A stretch of DNA of 15,354 bases from an uncultured Christensenellaceae bacterium. Lineage in GTDB: Bacteria; Bacillota; Clostridia; Christensenellales; Aristaeellaceae. The first letter of the stretch is position 1. Every line of letters begins with the position of its first letter. The notes beneath the pieces are model-generated. The model was not told where the DNA came from. It saw only the letters and a program-made list of their open reading frames with translations, and did no database searches. The DNA lies in NCBI GenBank assembly GCA_905236495.1, contig CAJOPV010000077.1:1-15354 (forward strand), in the 5' to 3' direction. Both the position numbers and the translations under genes were made by a program. This document shows, one piece after another, positions 13,227 to 15,354 of the stretch.

Positions 13227-14432
13227 ATGAAGAGCGTCAAAAGCATCTATAAAATCGGCAACGGGCCCTCCAGCTCCCACACGGTAGGGCCGTATCACGC
13301 CGCCCAGGTGTTCGGGGAACGGTACCCCGGGGCGGAGGAGTATCGGGTGACGCTGTACGGCTCCCTGGCCTTTACGGGGGAGGGCCACGGCACCGGCAAG
13401 GCCATCCGTTCCGGCCTGCCCGGGGCCCAGGTGATCTTCGATCGGGAGAAAAAGGACCTGCCCCACCCCAACACCATGCTGTTTGAGGCCCTGCAAAACG
13501 GGCAAACGGTAGGCAGCTGCCGCATATTCAGCGTGGGCGGCGGCGCCATCCGCATTGAAAACGAGGAATCGGCGGAGGAGAGGGAGGTTTATCCCCAGAA
13601 AAACTTTTCCGAAATCCTGGAAATCTGCCGGGGAAAGGGCATCAGCCTGACCCGGTTCATACGGGAGATGGAAGGAGCGGGGCTGGATGATTCCCTTCGC
13701 GCCGCCTGGCAGGCTATGCAGGATGCCATTCATCGGGGCTTGCAGGCCGAGGGCGTGCTGCCCGGGGGCCTGGGCGTCTCCCGGAAGGCCAAAACGCTGT
13801 ATGAAAAGCGGTGCTACAACGAAAGCGCCGACGTGACGATGAACCGGGTCATCGCCGCCTACGCCTATGCCGTCAGCGAGGAAAACGCCGATGAGAACAT
13901 CGTCGTCACGGCCCCTACCTGCGGCAGCTGCGGGGTGCTGCCGGCGGTGATGTACTACATGCACAGCGACCGGGGCTTCCCCGAACAGGAAATATTGGAC
14001 GCCCTGGCGGTGGCGGCCCTCATCGGCAATGTGATCCGCACCAACGCCAGCATTTCCGGGGCGGAATGCGGCTGCCAGGCGGAGATCGGCAGCGCTTGCT
14101 CCATGACGGCGGGAGCCCTGGCCTCCCTGTATGGCCTGAACATCGATCAGATCGAGTACGCGGCGGAGATCGCCATGGAGCACAATCTGGGCCTGACCTG
14201 CGACCCGGTGAAGGGCCTGGTGCAGATCCCCTGCATCGAGCGCAACGCCGTCGCCGCCATGCGGGCCATCAGCTCCGTGAACCTGTCCCGCTTCCTGTAT
14301 TCCACCAGGAAAATATCCTTTGACGAGGTGGTGGCGACCATGTACCGCACCGGCAGGGATATGAACGAAAAATACCGGGAAACTTCCCACGGCGGACTGG
14401 CACAGATCTATCAGACCTATGACGCACAATAA
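13227..14432 (+). CDS. sdaA: L-serine ammonia-lyase (dehydratase), single-chain iron-sulfur type
   Basis: This 401-residue enzyme converts L-serine to pyruvate and ammonia using a [4Fe-4S] cluster. The beta-type domain (about 1-150) begins with the signature IGNGPSSSHTVGP. The alpha-type domain (about 160-400) has APTCGSCGVLPA, SGAECGCQAEIGSACSM and HNLGLTCDPVKGLVQIPC. Cysteines 283, 325 and 336 have the same 42- and 11-residue spacing as the three cluster ligands of the Legionella enzyme. It is shorter than E. coli SdaA (about 454) and ends in DAQ, lacking the C-terminal cysteine that occupies the cluster in the Legionella and E. coli types. The start ATG 13227 has AGGGGGC upstream. It lies 35 nt after the dehydrogenase gene and 15 nt before the next gene, in one operon. 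Confidence 0.94.
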   Translation: MKSVKSIYKIGNGPSSSHTVGPYHAAQVFGERYPGAEEYRVTLYGSLAFTGEGHGTGKAIRSGLPGAQVIFDREKKDLPHPNTMLFEALQNGQTVGSCRIFSVGGGAIRIENEESAEEREVYPQKNFSEILEICRGKGISLTRFIREMEGAGLDDSLRAAWQAMQDAIHRGLQAEGVLPGGLGVSRKAKTLYEKRCYNESADVTMNRVIAAYAYAVSEENADENIVVTAPTCGSCGVLPAVMYYMHSDRGFPEQEILDALAVAALIGNVIRTNASISGAECGCQAEIGSACSMTAGALASLYGLNIDQIEYAAEIAMEHNLGLTCDPVKGLVQIPCIERNAVAAMRAISSVNLSRFLYSTRKISFDEVVATMYRTGRDMNEKYRETSHGGLAQIYQTYDAQ

Positions 14433-14447
14433 AAGGAGGAAACGGAT

Positions 14448-15053
14448 ATGGGCGTGTTTTCAAAGCATCATCGCTTCAGGGAGGCGGGGGAACAGGCAAA
14501 CGTGAATAACGTGGAGGAGTTTGGGGAGCCGGTACGGTCCCTGTTTACGTCGTCCAAGGTATTGTCCCTGCATCAGCACACGGATATTACCGATGACCGC
14601 GAGCAGATCGTCTATCAGGCCCGGTCCAAGGTGCTTTCCCTCCACGATAAGACGGATGTATTCACCGCTGACGGGAGGCGCGTCTCTCACATCGAAAGGA
14701 AGCTGTTCACGCTCCACGAGCGCCACTACGTCACCCTGGAGGACGGCACTCAATTTGAGCTTTCCAACGAACTGTTCCACATCTTCAAAGATATCACCAA
14801 CATCGAGGGCCTGGGCTGGCAGCTGCGGGGCAATATCATCGGCATGAATTTTCAGCTCTACGATCAAAGCGGCGCTATCATCGCCGTTATCGGACAGAAA
14901 ATGCTCTCCCTCCACGATAAATACTGCGTCGATATCTACCAGCCGGAGAAAGAGGAAGCCGTCGTTTCCATCCTGGTGACCTTGCAGCATATGATGCGGG
15001 ATCGGGCCGCCTCCTCTTCCTTCAGCTTCTCGTCCTCCTCTGGCGGGGAGTGA
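14448..15053 (+). CDS. LURP-one-related / YxjI-like beta-barrel protein
   Basis: This 201-residue cytosolic protein resembles the LURP-one-related/YxjI group, which shares the Tubby C-terminal-like barrel; function in bacteria is not established. The barrel strands carry four imperfect repeats: KVLSLHQHTDI, KVLSLHDKTDV, KLFTLHERHYV and KMLSLHDKYCV. A Ser/Phe-rich tail (SSSFSFSSSSGGE) ends the protein. There is no signal peptide or membrane helix. The start is secure: AAAGGAGGAAAC lies 8 nt upstream of ATG 14448. It follows sdaA by 15 nt and so is co-transcribed with the dehydrogenase and serine dehydratase, although its role there is not obvious. A hairpin terminator follows about 135 nt after its stop. 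Confidence 0.85.
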   Translation: MGVFSKHHRFREAGEQANVNNVEEFGEPVRSLFTSSKVLSLHQHTDITDDREQIVYQARSKVLSLHDKTDVFTADGRRVSHIERKLFTLHERHYVTLEDGTQFELSNELFHIFKDITNIEGLGWQLRGNIIGMNFQLYDQSGAIIAVIGQKMLSLHDKYCVDIYQPEKEEAVVSILVTLQHMMRDRAASSSFSFSSSSGGE

Positions 15054-15189
15054 TGACCGCATCCGTATCGTCGCCTGTATCCTGCCAAAGATGGGAGCAA
15101 TACCGCTGTCATTCTGTGCTATCCTGAAGCTTCCGTCCTATCCAGCGGGAAGGGATGGGTATTGGCACCTGACGCTGCTTTTTATAGTG

Positions 15190-15224
15190 AAACGCCTCTG
15201 CCGAAACTGCGGCAGGGGCGTTTT
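15190..15224 (+). terminator. Terminator of the dehydrogenase-sdaA-LURP operon
   Basis: AAACGCCTCTGCCG pairs with CGGCAGGGGCGTTT (one T-G wobble) around a six-base loop, followed by a short T run (15221-15224). The 136 bases between the stop at 15053 and this hairpin contain no gene that I can support. Confidence 0.8.
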
Positions 15225-15246
15225 GCGCTGCGCTGGAAGGGCATGC

Positions 15247-15276
15247 AAAAAAACCTGCCGGATCCGACAGGTTTTT
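15247..15276 (-). terminator. Terminator of tRNA-Thr
   Basis: On the minus strand, AAAAACCTG pairs with CAGGTTTTT, with further pairs inside, and the stem ends in seven T residues. It starts one base after the encoded CCA of tRNA-Thr. Confidence 0.88.
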
Positions 15277-15277
15277 C

Positions 15278-15353
<76 letters not shown>

Positions 15354-15354
15354 G

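Noticed and set aside
12924..14429. Open frame of 501 codons on the minus strand
   Set aside because: It is antisense to the end of the dehydrogenase and all of sdaA, both of which have clear motifs. It has no recognisable domain.

Overview
The window is GC-rich DNA from a spore-forming member of the Bacillota, most likely class Clostridia. The evidence is a SipL-type (DUF3794/SPOCS plus LysM) spore morphogenesis protein, a YhcN/YlaJ-type sporulation lipoprotein, a nucleoside kinase with threonyl-tRNA-synthetase-like N-terminal domains, a single-chain Fe-S L-serine dehydratase, and strong AGGAGG-type ribosome binding sites. Genus cannot be settled from the sequence alone.

Layout. Positions 1-279 hold the C-terminal part of triosephosphate isomerase, followed by a strong terminator (295-333). 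A monocistronic cytosolic sensor follows (460-2325), a LacI-like sugar-binding fold fused to a diguanylate cyclase. From 2326 to about 2820 there is no convincing gene. This stretch holds an unusual cluster of tRNA-Val 3'-end copies in direct and inverted orientation, two terminators and GC-rich palindromes, and it ends at an intact minus-strand tRNA-Val(GAC) (2819-2892). sipL (3027-4562, +) follows, preceded by a sigma-E-like promoter.

From 10591 down to 4550 the minus strand carries one compact run of seven genes: surE, a BaiN/YhiN-type flavoprotein, a DUF3784 membrane protein, a DEDDh exonuclease, a nucleoside kinase, the YhcN/YlaJ-like lipoprotein and a small membrane protein. The first five are overlapping or closely spaced and are served by a good promoter upstream of surE. 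The last two sit behind a 115-nt gap and a hairpin that covers the lipoprotein's ribosome binding site. The final gene contains a bidirectional terminator-like hairpin inside its own coding sequence and overlaps the end of sipL.

On the plus strand, 10706-11440 encodes an unrecognised two-domain protein. A near-consensus promoter with a palindrome at its start site then leads into a three-gene set: a mannitol dehydrogenase/fructuronate reductase-family enzyme (11581-13191), L-serine dehydratase (13227-14432) and a LURP-one/YxjI-like protein (14448-15053). The window ends with a minus-strand tRNA-Thr(GGT) and its terminator.

The strongest candidate for something undescribed is the tRNA-Val 3'-end repeat locus (2530-2892). 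It combines a 26-bp direct duplication of the tRNA 3' end, inverted T-arm copies flanking both terminators, and a 162-bp GC-rich segment bounded by perfect 14-bp inverted repeats made of the tRNA T arm.
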